Source of the DNA: Betaproteobacteria bacterium
GTDB taxonomy: Bacteria > Pseudomonadota > Gammaproteobacteria > Burkholderiales > Burkholderiaceae_C
Direction of reading: 5' to 3'
NCBI GenBank assembly: GCA_016704535.1
Contig: JADIZZ010000019.1
Span: forward strand, 1-64,000
Length of the DNA: 64,000 nucleotides
The position numbers and the translations under genes are program-made. Position 1 is the first letter of the stretch, and each line of letters starts with the position of its first letter. Shown here one piece after another: positions 34,101 to 43,106 of this stretch. Under the pieces are notes generated by a model. The model did not search any database. It saw only the letters and a program-made list of their open reading frames with translations, and was not told where the DNA came from.

Positions 34101-34330
34101 GTCGACGCGACAGACGCGAAGCGCCCGCTGCGGCACGGCTTCGGGCAGCGAGGCTGGCAGGCCCTAGGCTGCTTACCCTGGATCCACGACGGCGACCTTG
34201 TTCTTGCGGCCTGCGAAGCCTTCGATCACGAGCGATTGCGGTTGGCCGACCCGGTGAGGTCGGTCCAAGGCGAAGCTGACGTTCGCGATCAACCGTCGAC
34301 GCCGCTCGCCAGGAAGGGGACTATCAAGGT

Positions 34331-34400
34331 CGCAGGCCGACCCTTCAGCGGCGCACGCTCCGCCGAACTCGACGCCCATAAGCGGTCGGTCCGCATTCGC
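34331..34400 (-). repeat. dispersed intergenic repeat, copy 2 (inverted)
   Basis: The reverse complement matches 781-850: GACCGCTT, then GGGCGTCGAGTTCGGCG identical, then CGCTGAAGGGTCGGC. It lies exactly between the truncated LysR gene and the truncated outer-membrane gene, which suggests recombination at the repeat. Confidence 0.7.
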
Positions 34401-34407
34401 GCTCAGC

Positions 34408-34788
34408 GTGCGAGAACGACAGGACGCAGCCGGCTACGTGCGCTTGCATGAACTCAACCAGAACAGCGGCTTCGGTGCGACCCTGGTCACGCAAACCGCC
34501 ACTGGCCATCGCACCTATGTGGCGGGCACCGCGCGCCTTCCCTTGGGGCAGTCGTTGGCACTCACCGGCAAGCTCGGTGTTTCCTTCGGCAAAGTGACTG
34601 ATACCAGCCCCTCCACGGCGGTGACGAACTTGCTCGTGGGCAGAAAGACCTCGCTTCTCGTCGGCACGGGCGCCGAATATGTGCTCAACCACAACGTGTC
34701 GTTTTCGGTCGAGCTGGAGAGCTACGGAAATATCTCCAATCAGGTCAAGGGCAACTCGCTGACCGTCGGCACCCGGTTCACGTTCTGA
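34408..34788 (+). pseudogene. outer-membrane beta-barrel protein, C-terminal fragment
   Basis: This frame encodes about 115 residues of alternating amphipathic strands (GFGATLVTQTATGHRTYVAG, SLALTGKLGVSFGKV, TSLLVGTGAEYVLNHNVSFS, ELESYGNISN) ending in GTRFTF, with the C-terminal aromatic expected for Bam-dependent insertion. It resembles the last half of an OmpA-like eight-strand barrel. The N-terminal strands and signal peptide are missing and the sequence before about residue 8 belongs to the repeat region. A truncated gene. Confidence 0.6.
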
Positions 34789-34977
34789 GGTGGCTCCGTC
34801 GCATTCAGACAGGAAACGGCTTTGACCTGACCCGCGCCCCCTCCTCAGATCGACATGCAGCCGGCGACCACTGGCGGTCGTCTCGCACTTCCGGGCTTCG
34901 CTTCGTCTCATGGCCCTGTTGCCATTTCGCAGTCTGGGCCGACACTCGTACACAACTTCACCATGCTGGAGAACCAC

Positions 34978-35994
34978 ATGACCTCCCGTCTTCGGCGCAT
35001 CCTGGCCTCGCTGGCCACCCTGCTCGTCGCAGCACACGCGCACGCCTTCGAGGCCGGCTGGATGCAGATCCAGACCGCCGGCGCCACACCAGATGCCCCC
35101 ACGACGACGGTCGCTCTGTACTACCCGACGATGGCCGCTTCACGAGCTATCGCCATGGGCCCGTTCGCGCTCGACGTCGCCATCGGCGGCAAACCCATCG
35201 ACAAGGTCAAGGCGCTGATCCTGCTCAGTCATGGCATCAGCGGCACCGAATCCGGGCACAGTGTCCTGGCGCAAGCCCTGGCCCGCAATGGCTATCTGGT
35301 CGCCGCGCTCCGTCATCCCGGCGACAACTGGCAGGATCGGTCTCTGATGGGGAAGGGCCCCGAGCGCTACTTCGACGAGCGGCCGCGACAAGCTTCGCGG
35401 GTCATCGACGGGATCCTGGCCGATCCAGCGTGGAAGGCCCGCATTGCGACCGACAGCCAGGGGCCTCTCGTGGGTGCGCTGGGGCACTCGGCAGGCGGCT
35501 ACACGGTGCTGGCGTTGGCAGGGGCCAGGCCAGACTTGTCCCGGATGAGGAAGCACTGCCAGGCCGAAGCATCCGAAGATCCGATCTTCTGCAGCCTGGG
35601 CCGCTCGGGTGAAGCGACGCCCCCGTCACCCGTGGCCACGCGCTCGCTCAAGGACGAGCGCGTTCGGGCGATCGTCGCGATGGCCCCGACAGGTGTGCTG
35701 CTCACCGCCGAGTCGCTCGCCGCGGTTCGCTCGGCGACGATGATCTACGAGGCAGAGCTCGATCGTTTCCTGGTGCCGCGATTTCATGCCGAGTGGGTTG
35801 CCAGCAATCTGCCTGCGGCGAACCTGCATCGGGTGCCCAACGCCTGGCACTTCGCCTTCATGGATACGCCCAACATGCCCATCCCCAGCCACGACGGCGA
35901 CGTCGCCGCGAACCCGCCGGGTTTCGATCGCGCTGCGTTCCTGAAGCAGCTCGCAGTCGAAATCGCGGCCTTCTTCGACAAGGCCCTTCTCTAG
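34978..35994 (+). CDS. exported alpha/beta-hydrolase (PAF-acetylhydrolase/dienelactone-like)
   Basis: A 338-residue exported hydrolase. The start at 34978 is supported by GGAG 8-9 nt upstream and gives a signal peptide (ILASLATLLVAAHAHAFEAG). Features: TTTVALYYPTMAASRA (typical of bacterial dienelactone-hydrolase-like or PAF-acetylhydrolase-like proteins), LILLSHGISGTESGH (oxyanion region), LRHPGDNW, and the nucleophile elbow GHSAGGYT; NAWHFAFMD supplies the histidine. It probably cleaves an ester in the periplasm; the substrate is unknown. It is 66 bp upstream of the next exported serine hydrolase gene, possibly co-transcribed. Confidence 0.82.
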   Translation: MTSRLRRILASLATLLVAAHAHAFEAGWMQIQTAGATPDAPTTTVALYYPTMAASRAIAMGPFALDVAIGGKPIDKVKALILLSHGISGTESGHSVLAQALARNGYLVAALRHPGDNWQDRSLMGKGPERYFDERPRQASRVIDGILADPAWKARIATDSQGPLVGALGHSAGGYTVLALAGARPDLSRMRKHCQAEASEDPIFCSLGRSGEATPPSPVATRSLKDERVRAIVAMAPTGVLLTAESLAAVRSATMIYEAELDRFLVPRFHAEWVASNLPAANLHRVPNAWHFAFMDTPNMPIPSHDGDVAANPPGFDRAAFLKQLAVEIAAFFDKALL

Positions 35995-36060
35995 CCGATC
36001 CAGCTCAAGGGTTCTCCCATCCCAAGCTCAAACCAGGCGACATCCGGCAACCGAGGTCAC

Positions 36061-37275
36061 ATGTTCCTCAATAGATTACTCAGGGCGTTCGCGGTGGCGG
36101 GCTCCGTCCTGCTTGCCGGGCAGGCCATGGCCGGGGTCGGTGGTCTACCTGCGCCCACCAGCCTCCAGGATACGACCGACCGCTCCATCGAACGACGGAT
36201 GCAGGAAGCCCGCATCGTGGGGCTTGGAGCCGCCATCATCGTCAACAGGAAGGTCGTCTGGACAAAGGGATACGGATTCGCTGACAAGGAGCGTGCGCTA
36301 CCGTTCAGGCCGAACACGATCATGAATGTCGGTTCGATCAGCAAGACCATCACTGGCGCAGCACTGATGCGCGCAGTTCAAGACGGGCAACTCTCCCTCG
36401 ACGACGACATCAACCAACATCTGCCGTTCAAGGTGGCCAATCCCTACTTTCCGAACGAGTCAATCACCTTGAGGCAGTTGGCGACGCACACCTCGAGCAT
36501 CAAAGACCGCGGCTCGGTCTACGCGGGCGCCTACCACTTCGGCCGCGACTCGCCGGAGACCCTGGGAGAATTCCTGCACGACTACTTTGCATCGAGCGGA
36601 AAGAACTACTCGAAAGAAAACTTCTTGGATGCGAAGCCAGGGACACACCGCGAATACTCGAACATCGCCGCCGCGCTGGCTGGCTACATCGTTGAACTGG
36701 CCGTCGGCGAGAAGTTCAATGTGTACACGAAGCGAACCATCTTCGCGCCCCTGCAGATGGACGACACGGGCTGGCTGATGTCCGAAGTCGATCTGACCAG
36801 GCACTCGAACTTGTACATCGCGCAGGGCCTCGCTGTGCCCATCCAGCTCTACGGGCTGAGCACCTATCCAGACGGAGGCCTGCGCACTTCCGTCGAAAAT
36901 CTTTCACGGTTCTTCATCGCCTTGCTGAACGATGGCGTGTTCGATGGCGTGCGCATTCTTCACAAGAAATCTGTCGATGAGATGCTCAGGTTCCAGTACA
37001 GCGCCGCAAACAGACCTGACAAAGTGAAACTGAGCGGTGAGGGCTCGGTGAATTCCGGAATCTTCTGGGCCACGAAAGAGTCACTGACAAGGATTGGCCA
37101 CAATGGTGCCGACCCTGGCTTGGTGACGATGATGCTGTCGGATGTCGACAAACAAGTCGGGGTGATTCTCTTTGTAAACACCGCGACTCGCCAAGAGGAC
37201 GGAGCGGCCTACGGTGCCATCTTCGATGATCTTTGGGAACTTGGCGTGTATCTCAGACGCGTCGCAGTGAACTAG
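36061..37275 (+). CDS. exported serine hydrolase, class C beta-lactamase fold
   Basis: A 404-residue exported protein with a signal peptide (LLRAFAVAGSVLLAGQAMAG). The beta-lactamase/DD-peptidase fold has SISK (S-x-x-K nucleophile, in MNVGSISKTITGAAL), YSN (HREYSNIAAAL) and HNG (IGHNGADPG, replacing KTG). HNG rather than KTG is common in esterase or peptidase members, so beta-lactam hydrolysis is not assured. Base composition is visibly lower in G+C than the neighbours (many AAA, TTC and GAA codons), suggesting recent transfer. It is followed by about 214 bp without a gene. Confidence 0.88.
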   Translation: MFLNRLLRAFAVAGSVLLAGQAMAGVGGLPAPTSLQDTTDRSIERRMQEARIVGLGAAIIVNRKVVWTKGYGFADKERALPFRPNTIMNVGSISKTITGAALMRAVQDGQLSLDDDINQHLPFKVANPYFPNESITLRQLATHTSSIKDRGSVYAGAYHFGRDSPETLGEFLHDYFASSGKNYSKENFLDAKPGTHREYSNIAAALAGYIVELAVGEKFNVYTKRTIFAPLQMDDTGWLMSEVDLTRHSNLYIAQGLAVPIQLYGLSTYPDGGLRTSVENLSRFFIALLNDGVFDGVRILHKKSVDEMLRFQYSAANRPDKVKLSGEGSVNSGIFWATKESLTRIGHNGADPGLVTMMLSDVDKQVGVILFVNTATRQEDGAAYGAIFDDLWELGVYLRRVAVN

Positions 37276-37489
37276 TCTCGCTGTGTCGCAAGAGTAGCTT
37301 TGCCTTGCTTGCACTGCTCAACGAGCGGCAAACCGTCCGATCTCCGGCCCATACATTGCCCTTTCATCGGCTCGCGCGCCGGTTGATCGCGCGACCGGAC
37401 TGCTGGCGTGCCACGTGCGCCAGCGTACAGAGCAGGGGTCTCTTCAGGACGATCATGATCCTGTGGATTCCCACGGTTGTGGTGGTGCC

Positions 37490-39232
37490 ATGAGAGGTCG
37501 TGGCGAACATGCCAGAGTGCGGCTGCAAGCAGGGGCAAGCCATCGATTCGGCAGCTGGCGCTATGGCCTGATCCGCCGGGCAGCGAGGTTCGGTGTCGTC
37601 CTTTGCGCGACGGCCATGTCGCTGTGGACGCCGCTGGCCGCCGGCCAGAAGCAGACGGTCTGCGCGATCACCGTCAACTCCGCCGACGAGAAGGAGGCGT
37701 TCCGCCGCCATCTGCCCGCCGAGAAGTACCAGTTCGTCGAACTCGTGGAGCGCGACCGGCCCGATTGGCTGGCCTCGGCCTGCCGTGCGGGGATCTCCTG
37801 CGACGTGCTCATCATCTCCGGCCATTACGACGGCAGCAGCGAATTCTTCTCTGACCGGCTGGAGGCCACGGAGCACCTGCCTGTCGACGAACTGGAGCGC
37901 GTGTCCTGTAGCGCCTCTTGCCCGGGACTCCTGTCGAGGCTGAAAGAGGTCCACCTCTTCGGCTGCAACACCCTGAATCCCCAACCCCTCAGCAGTTCGT
38001 CGGCAGAGATCGTGCGCAGTCTCGTGCGCGAGGGGCACTCGCCGAGAGAGGCCGAGCAGCACCTGCGATCCCTGAACGCGGGGCACGGCGAGAGCAGCCG
38101 CGACCGCATGCGGCTGGTGTTCAAGGACGTTCCGGTGATCTACGGCTTCTCGTCGGTGGCGCCGCTCGGTCCGATCGCAGGCTCCGTGCTGAGCGGCTAT
38201 TTCCGGACCCACGGCACCGGCGAGATCGGTCAAGGCCACCCGAGTGGCCGCCTGCTCGGGAACTTCGCACCGTACGCGCTGACCGTGGCCCAGGGCATGA
38301 CCGATCAGGATCCCCACGCTGCTGTGCGACGCGACGTGTGCCAGTTCGCTGACGACCGGCTGTCGGACGTGACGAGGCTCGAGTTCGTCCATCGACTCCT
38401 GCAACGGGAGATCGCGGAAGCCAGGATCTATCTCGACCGCATCCAGCGCTACGCGACGGCACTCGACGACCCCGCGCGGCGGACACCGGAGGTGGTTCGG
38501 GCGCTCGCCGACATCACGCACGACGCAGCCACCCGCAAGCGCTTCCTCGACTTCGCACGCGACGCAGACCAACCGGCAGTCCGCACGCGCATGCTCAAGG
38601 TCGCACGCGACCTGGGCTGGCTGTCGGGTGACGAACTTCGGAGGGAATTCGCCTTGATGCTGGACGAACTCCTGGTCCGCGGCGCGGTCGGCATAGGCGA
38701 GGTCGACCTCGCCTGCACCTTGAACCAGGAGCACGAACTCGATGGCGAGTTCGACCGCCGCTGGGTGCCAGGAGTTGCGGCCGACGACATTGCGCATGCC
38801 GCCGTTCGCGCTTGCCTGGGCAGTGCCGAGGAGCGCGAGCGCACGCTGGCGGGGCTGGTCAGCCCGAACGTGCCGGACGTGCAGATCGCGCGCGCCTACC
38901 TGCGGCGCCGGCCCATCACTGACGCCACTGAGTTGCGCCAGGTCGCTGCGGGCATCGTGCGCATGCGGCCGTCGGACGCGCAGGTGCGCGCTCTGGAGGC
39001 CCTGGGCCGGCACTACGTGTCCGATCACGCGATCCTGGACATGTTGGTCGACCTGTACTCGGAGACTTCGTCCTGGTCCGTCCAGGCGGCGATCGCGGGC
39101 ATCCTGATCCGCGCCGACCGGCAGTCGATCGCCAGCCCTCGCCTCCTGAACACGTTGCAGAAGGACCGCCGGCCCTCACCCCAAGGCGACGACATGGTCG
39201 ACGCGCTGATCCACCGGCTGCAATCGCCCTGA
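37490..39232 (+). CDS. exported SGH/GCNT protein, candidate caspase-like peptidase (paralogue 1)
   Basis: A 580-residue protein with an N-terminal hydrophobic export signal (about 33-52: FGVVLCATAMSLWTPLAAG). Residues about 55-180 form an alpha/beta unit: VCAITVNSADEKEAF, FVELVERDRPDWLASAC, CDVLIISGHYDG with His112, and LKEVHLFGCNTL with Cys159. Strand-SGH and strand-xGC(N)T placed 47 residues apart resemble the His/Cys dyad of caspase/CHAT-type clan CD peptidases. The remainder is helical and HEAT-like (ACLGSAEERERTLAGL, VQIARAYLRRRPI). Many cysteines fit an extracytoplasmic location. The start at 37490 is the last ATG before the signal. A paralogue follows 54 bp downstream. I know no characterised homologue. 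Confidence 0.7.
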   Translation: MRGRGEHARVRLQAGASHRFGSWRYGLIRRAARFGVVLCATAMSLWTPLAAGQKQTVCAITVNSADEKEAFRRHLPAEKYQFVELVERDRPDWLASACRAGISCDVLIISGHYDGSSEFFSDRLEATEHLPVDELERVSCSASCPGLLSRLKEVHLFGCNTLNPQPLSSSSAEIVRSLVREGHSPREAEQHLRSLNAGHGESSRDRMRLVFKDVPVIYGFSSVAPLGPIAGSVLSGYFRTHGTGEIGQGHPSGRLLGNFAPYALTVAQGMTDQDPHAAVRRDVCQFADDRLSDVTRLEFVHRLLQREIAEARIYLDRIQRYATALDDPARRTPEVVRALADITHDAATRKRFLDFARDADQPAVRTRMLKVARDLGWLSGDELRREFALMLDELLVRGAVGIGEVDLACTLNQEHELDGEFDRRWVPGVAADDIAHAAVRACLGSAEERERTLAGLVSPNVPDVQIARAYLRRRPITDATELRQVAAGIVRMRPSDAQVRALEALGRHYVSDHAILDMLVDLYSETSSWSVQAAIAGILIRADRQSIASPRLLNTLQKDRRPSPQGDDMVDALIHRLQSP

Positions 39233-39286
39233 ACGTCCGGTTACAGCCACTTTCCGCGCCGGCGCCGGGTGTGAAACACTGTCGGG

Positions 39287-40969
39287 ATGATGCGTCGAAA
39301 ATGCTGGCCCGGATCTCGATTTCGCAGCTGGATCGCCGTCATGGCGTGCTTGGCTGCGGCAGCGTCGGCCGAGGCCGGCGCCGCGCCGAAGACGGTGTGC
39401 ACAGTCACCATCAACTCATCCGACGAACGCGACGTCTTCCAGCGCCGTCTGCCGCGTGACGAATACCAGTTCGTCGAACTGGTGCAGCGCGGGAATTCCG
39501 ATTGGCTGAACTCTGCCTGCCAACGCGGTGTGACCTGCGACGCGCTCATCATTTCGGGCCACTTCGACGACGGCACCGAGTTCTACACCGACCGTTTCGA
39601 CGACAAGGAATTCCTGACGGTCCACGAGATGCAGCGTGCGTCCTGCAGCGCGTCCTGCAGTGGACTGTTCGCGCAGCTCAAGGAGGTGTACCTGTTCGGC
39701 TGCAACACGCTGAAGTCGGAGCCCCGGCACATTGCCTCGGCCGAGGTCGCACGCAGCCTCGTCCGGACCGGTCACTCGCAGGCCGATGCCGAACGCGTGG
39801 CGGCCTTGCTGAACGATCGCTATGGCCAGAGCAACCGCGACCGGCTGCGCCACGTGTTCAAGGACGTACCGGTGCTCTACGGCTTTTCGTCCAAGGCCCC
39901 GCTCGGGCGCACGGCAGGGCCGCTGCTCGAACGCTATTTCCAGTCGGCACCGTCGGGCGAGGTTGCAGGCGGGCGCTCGAGCCCGTCGCTCCTGAGTCTC
40001 TTCGCACCGAGCTCGATGATCGCCGTCGCGGGGCTGACCGATGCGGATCCGCACGCGGGCTTCCGCCGCGACATGTGCGGCCTGGCAGACGATCGGCCCT
40101 CGGATACACAGAAGCTCGTCTTCGTGCACGAGGTGCTGCGGCGCGACGTCACCGAGGTGCGCATGTTCCTTGACCACATCGAACGCTACGCCGCCTCGAT
40201 CGGCCCGGCGCAGCGGCTCGTGCCCGAGGTGGCCGCTGCCCTGGGCGCGATCGAAGGCGACCGCCGCACGCGTGACCGCTTCATCGAGTTTGCGCGCGAC
40301 GCCGACGAAGCAGCGGTGCAGACCCGCATGATGGCACTGGCGCGCACGCTCGGGTGGCTGTCGCCGGCACAGGAGCGGTCGGAGTTTCTGCACATGATCG
40401 CGGACCGCATGGCCCGCGGCAGCCTTGGACGGACCGAGGTCGATCTCGCCTGTACCAACCATCATGACCGCGACGCGGATCTTGCGCGCAGGCTACTGGC
40501 CACGGGTGCGCCGCACGCCGGCAACGTCACGCATTCGGCCGTGCTGGCGTGCCTGGGCAGCGCGGAAGCCCACGCGCGCACGCTTCATGCTCTGACCAGT
40601 CCGCGCGACGAGGAGGTCTCGATAGCACAGGCGTATCTGCGCCATCGACCGCTGGCCAACGTGGTTGAACTGCGGACGGTCACGTGGGACATCGCGCGCA
40701 TGACCGCCTCCGGCGCCCAGGTGCGCGCCCTCGAGACGCTGGCCAAGCAGCGCCTGGCCGATCCGCAGAGCCTGCAGGAGATTGCACGCCTGTTCCCGCT
40801 CGCTCGCTCGCTCGAAGTGCAGCGCGCGATCGCCGGCATCCTCATCCGCGCCGACACCACGCTGCTGCCGCGAGCCGACCTGGCGCGGTCGCTGCGCCAG
40901 CACCGGCTGAAGTCACCTGACGGCAATGACGTGATCGAGGTGCTGATTCGCCTGCTTCAGTCCGCTTGA
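39287..40969 (+). CDS. exported SGH/GCNT protein, candidate caspase-like peptidase (paralogue 2)
   Basis: A 560-residue paralogue of the preceding gene, collinear over nearly its whole length. Signal peptide: FRSWIAVMACLAAAASAEAG. Candidate dyad: His92 in CDALIISGHFDDG and Cys139 in LKEVYLFGCNTL, the same 47-residue spacing. Also conserved are SCSASC just before the Cys strand, FKDVPVLYGFSSKAPLG after it, RRDMCGLADDR, EVDLACT and the helical-repeat tail (ACLGSAEAHARTLHAL, AQAYLRHRPLANVVELR, LEVQRAIAGILIRAD). Conservation of the putative dyad in both copies supports function. It lies in the same direction 54 bp after paralogue 1 and is likely co-transcribed. Function and target are unknown. 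Confidence 0.7.
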   Translation: MMRRKCWPGSRFRSWIAVMACLAAAASAEAGAAPKTVCTVTINSSDERDVFQRRLPRDEYQFVELVQRGNSDWLNSACQRGVTCDALIISGHFDDGTEFYTDRFDDKEFLTVHEMQRASCSASCSGLFAQLKEVYLFGCNTLKSEPRHIASAEVARSLVRTGHSQADAERVAALLNDRYGQSNRDRLRHVFKDVPVLYGFSSKAPLGRTAGPLLERYFQSAPSGEVAGGRSSPSLLSLFAPSSMIAVAGLTDADPHAGFRRDMCGLADDRPSDTQKLVFVHEVLRRDVTEVRMFLDHIERYAASIGPAQRLVPEVAAALGAIEGDRRTRDRFIEFARDADEAAVQTRMMALARTLGWLSPAQERSEFLHMIADRMARGSLGRTEVDLACTNHHDRDADLARRLLATGAPHAGNVTHSAVLACLGSAEAHARTLHALTSPRDEEVSIAQAYLRHRPLANVVELRTVTWDIARMTASGAQVRALETLAKQRLADPQSLQEIARLFPLARSLEVQRAIAGILIRADTTLLPRADLARSLRQHRLKSPDGNDVIEVLIRLLQSA

Positions 40970-41047
40970 CACTCCCCCGAGGTCCGGGAGCGCGCGGTAC
41001 GCATGGACTTCGATGCCAACGACCAGCATCCGGCAGGCGCAGCAAGC

Positions 41048-42229
41048 TCAGTTGCCGAGCAACTCGCCGATATTCTTCAGATCCTCGATGCGGTCACACA
41101 CGGCCTTGACCATCATCATGAGCGGCGGGCCCATGAACAGCCCCCAGATCCCCCACAGCCAGCCCCAGGCGAGCACGCCGACGAAGATCACGACCGGGTT
41201 CATGCGGCTGGCGCGGCCCGTCAGCCAGGGCGTCAGCAGGTTGCCCTCCAGCGTGTTGATGAGGAGGGAACCCCCTCCGATCATTGCTGCCATGCCCAGC
41301 GTGCCGAACTGCAGGAAGCCCGCCAGCGCCAAGCCGCCGGCGGTGACCACCGAACCGAGATAGGGGACGAGGTTGAGCAAGGCGGCCGCAACGCCCCATA
41401 CGGCGGCGTGGTCCAGCCCGATCCACGACAGTGCCAGCCAGGTGGCCACGCCGACGAGCACGCTGGTGAACAGCTGAACCGTCAGATAGCGCTGGATCTG
41501 CGCGGTGATGTCGTCGAGCACCTGGATCGTGATCTTCTTCTTGCTGAAGGTGGGCCCGGCGATCTTGACCATCTTGCGGCGGAAACTGTTGCCCGACGCC
41601 AGCAGGAAGAACGTGATGAAGAGCACCACCATCGCCTGTCCCACCAGGCCCACCAGACCGAGCGTGCTACCCCAGAGGTAGTCCTTGATATTGAAGTGCG
41701 GCCGCTCGATCTGTACACGCGTGACGCCCTTGCTGGCCGCCGGCGCGGCTGAGCCACTGGCCTCGGCAGCCTCCTCGATCTTCGCCGCCGCCCGTTGCAC
41801 TTTCTGGATGGGGCCCTCGGCCGCGCCGGGCGCAGCACGAACGGCCTCGCGCAGCCTTTGCGCCGCGTCGGGCAAAGAGTCGACCAGCGCCGTGGCGTCG
41901 TCGCTCAGCGAATGGAGCATCGACCCGAGGCCGCCCACGACCGCGGTCAGCAGCACTGCCGCCCCGAGCGCGCGCGGAATGTGCCAGCGCTGCATTCGCT
42001 CCACCGCGGGCGACAGCGCATAACTCGACATCACGCCCAGCAGCAGGGGAATGAATACCGCGCTGGCCCAGTGCAGCATGACGATGCTGAGCATGAGCGC
42101 GATGACCGCCAGCGACACGCTGCGCACGTCGATGGGCATGTGCAGATACAGACGTTCCGGCTCGGGCTCGGGCTCGGGGGCAAGAGCTTCGCGAAAGGGT
42201 TCGGCATCAGGCAATGGGTCGACTTGCAT
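41048..42229 (-). CDS. AI-2E family transporter (PerM-like permease)
   Basis: A 393-residue membrane protein of the AI-2E/PerM family. Two N-terminal helices (VSLAVIALMLSIVMLHWASA, VFIPLLLGVMSSYALSP), a helix after RALGAAVLLTAVVGG, a large extracytoplasmic segment of about 100 residues rich in Ala/Glu, then five helices including WGVAAALLNLVPYLGSVV and NPVVIFVGVLAWGWLWGIWG, which are signatures of the family. The substrate is uncertain (autoinducer or ion/small-molecule export in relatives). The start at 42229 has AGAGG six bases upstream. An EPEPEPEP stretch near the N-terminus is encoded by a GGCTCG tandem repeat (about 42156-42178). Confidence 0.88.
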   Translation of the reverse strand: MQVDPLPDAEPFREALAPEPEPEPERLYLHMPIDVRSVSLAVIALMLSIVMLHWASAVFIPLLLGVMSSYALSPAVERMQRWHIPRALGAAVLLTAVVGGLGSMLHSLSDDATALVDSLPDAAQRLREAVRAAPGAAEGPIQKVQRAAAKIEEAAEASGSAAPAASKGVTRVQIERPHFNIKDYLWGSTLGLVGLVGQAMVVLFITFFLLASGNSFRRKMVKIAGPTFSKKKITIQVLDDITAQIQRYLTVQLFTSVLVGVATWLALSWIGLDHAAVWGVAAALLNLVPYLGSVVTAGGLALAGFLQFGTLGMAAMIGGGSLLINTLEGNLLTPWLTGRASRMNPVVIFVGVLAWGWLWGIWGLFMGPPLMMMVKAVCDRIEDLKNIGELLGN

Positions 42230-42623
42230 GGCGGTGCCTCTGGTGATTGCCGGGACCATGTCATACAGCCCCTGAAGACGAACGTCTTGCAGACCGCGAC
42301 CGTTGGCTTTGATGCTTCAAGGCGGGGCGGGGCGGGGCGGCCGCGGCGCCGGATGAAGAGGAAAGTTCAATACCCAGCGGCGCGCGCCTTGCGCGCGCAG
42401 GAAGCCAGTGCGCCCGCTTTCGCCACCTTCGTGGCCTTCACGGGTGCTGCTTCCGTCAACGTTCATCACCCGCGCGACCAATGGCCCAGGGATACGCCGA
42501 CCTCAGCCTCGGACCACGGCTTGCGAAGCTGCCATGTCACCTGCCCGCCGGGGGGGCGGCAACCGTTCATCCGTACAGCAGATTCGTCGGCTTCCAAACC
42601 CGCAAGTGCGCTACGCCGACCTG
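42230..42623. other. non-coding gap with GC-rich repeats
   Basis: About 390 bp without a supported gene. It holds a (GGGGC)n tract near 42321-42340 and the perfect hairpin at 42380-42398. No promoter for the permease gene could be chosen with confidence. Confidence 0.45.
42380..42398. other. perfect GCGCGCGC hairpin
   Basis: GCGCGCGC, loop CTT, GCGCGCGC: an 8-bp alternating G/C stem with no T-tract on either side, so a poor intrinsic terminator. It may act as an RNA hairpin or simply reflect composition. Confidence 0.5.
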
Positions 42624-42821
42624 TCACTTCTTGGCGGCTTCCCTCACATCGCTGATGGCTTCCTTGAGGTCGCCAACCCCCTTCTGGACTTTTCCCTTGG
42701 CCTGGTTCTTCAGCCCTTTGACCTGTTGTCCAGTATCGCCGACCAGTTTGCCGGCCTCTTCCTGGATCTTGCCCCCGATGTCCTTCAGGGCGCCCTTGAC
42801 TTGGTCCTTGTTCATGCTCAT
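42624..42821 (-). CDS. CsbD-family stress protein
   Basis: A 65-residue CsbD-like protein: MSMNKDQVKGALKDIGGKIQ, EEAGKLVGDTGQQVKGLKNQ, AKGKVQKGVGDLKEAI. It is Lys/Gly/Glu-rich with the internal imperfect repeat typical of the family. Such proteins are abundant under general stress or stationary phase; biochemical role unknown. GAGGAACTG upstream of the start (minus strand) gives a good Shine-Dalgarno. Confidence 0.92.
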   Translation of the reverse strand: MSMNKDQVKGALKDIGGKIQEEAGKLVGDTGQQVKGLKNQAKGKVQKGVGDLKEAISDVREAAKK

Positions 42822-43106
42822 TTTCAGTTCCTCTGTTACCTGCTCTTCAACACCGGGAACCCATTACGGCCCCGGCTACTGCGCGAACGGCCGAATCGTT
42901 ATCTCAGCCTCGAAACGAAGCGATTTCGAGCATGCTCCTGGGAGGATGCAGCGGTCTTGAGAGTGATCAATCCGGGTCGGCGCGCCGTTCGTCCGATGAA
43001 CGGCGCGATCGGATCGCGAGCGCGCCCGATGTCTGTGGAGCCCCGGCATGGGCTGGCGGCCGACACTCATCTTGAGCGCCGCCGGCTGCGATTGCCTGCC
43101 GTCGAC

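Noticed and set aside
37364..39028. A 554-codon minus-strand open frame
   Set aside because: Antisense to the SGH/GCNT gene, whose paralogue downstream confirms the plus-strand reading.
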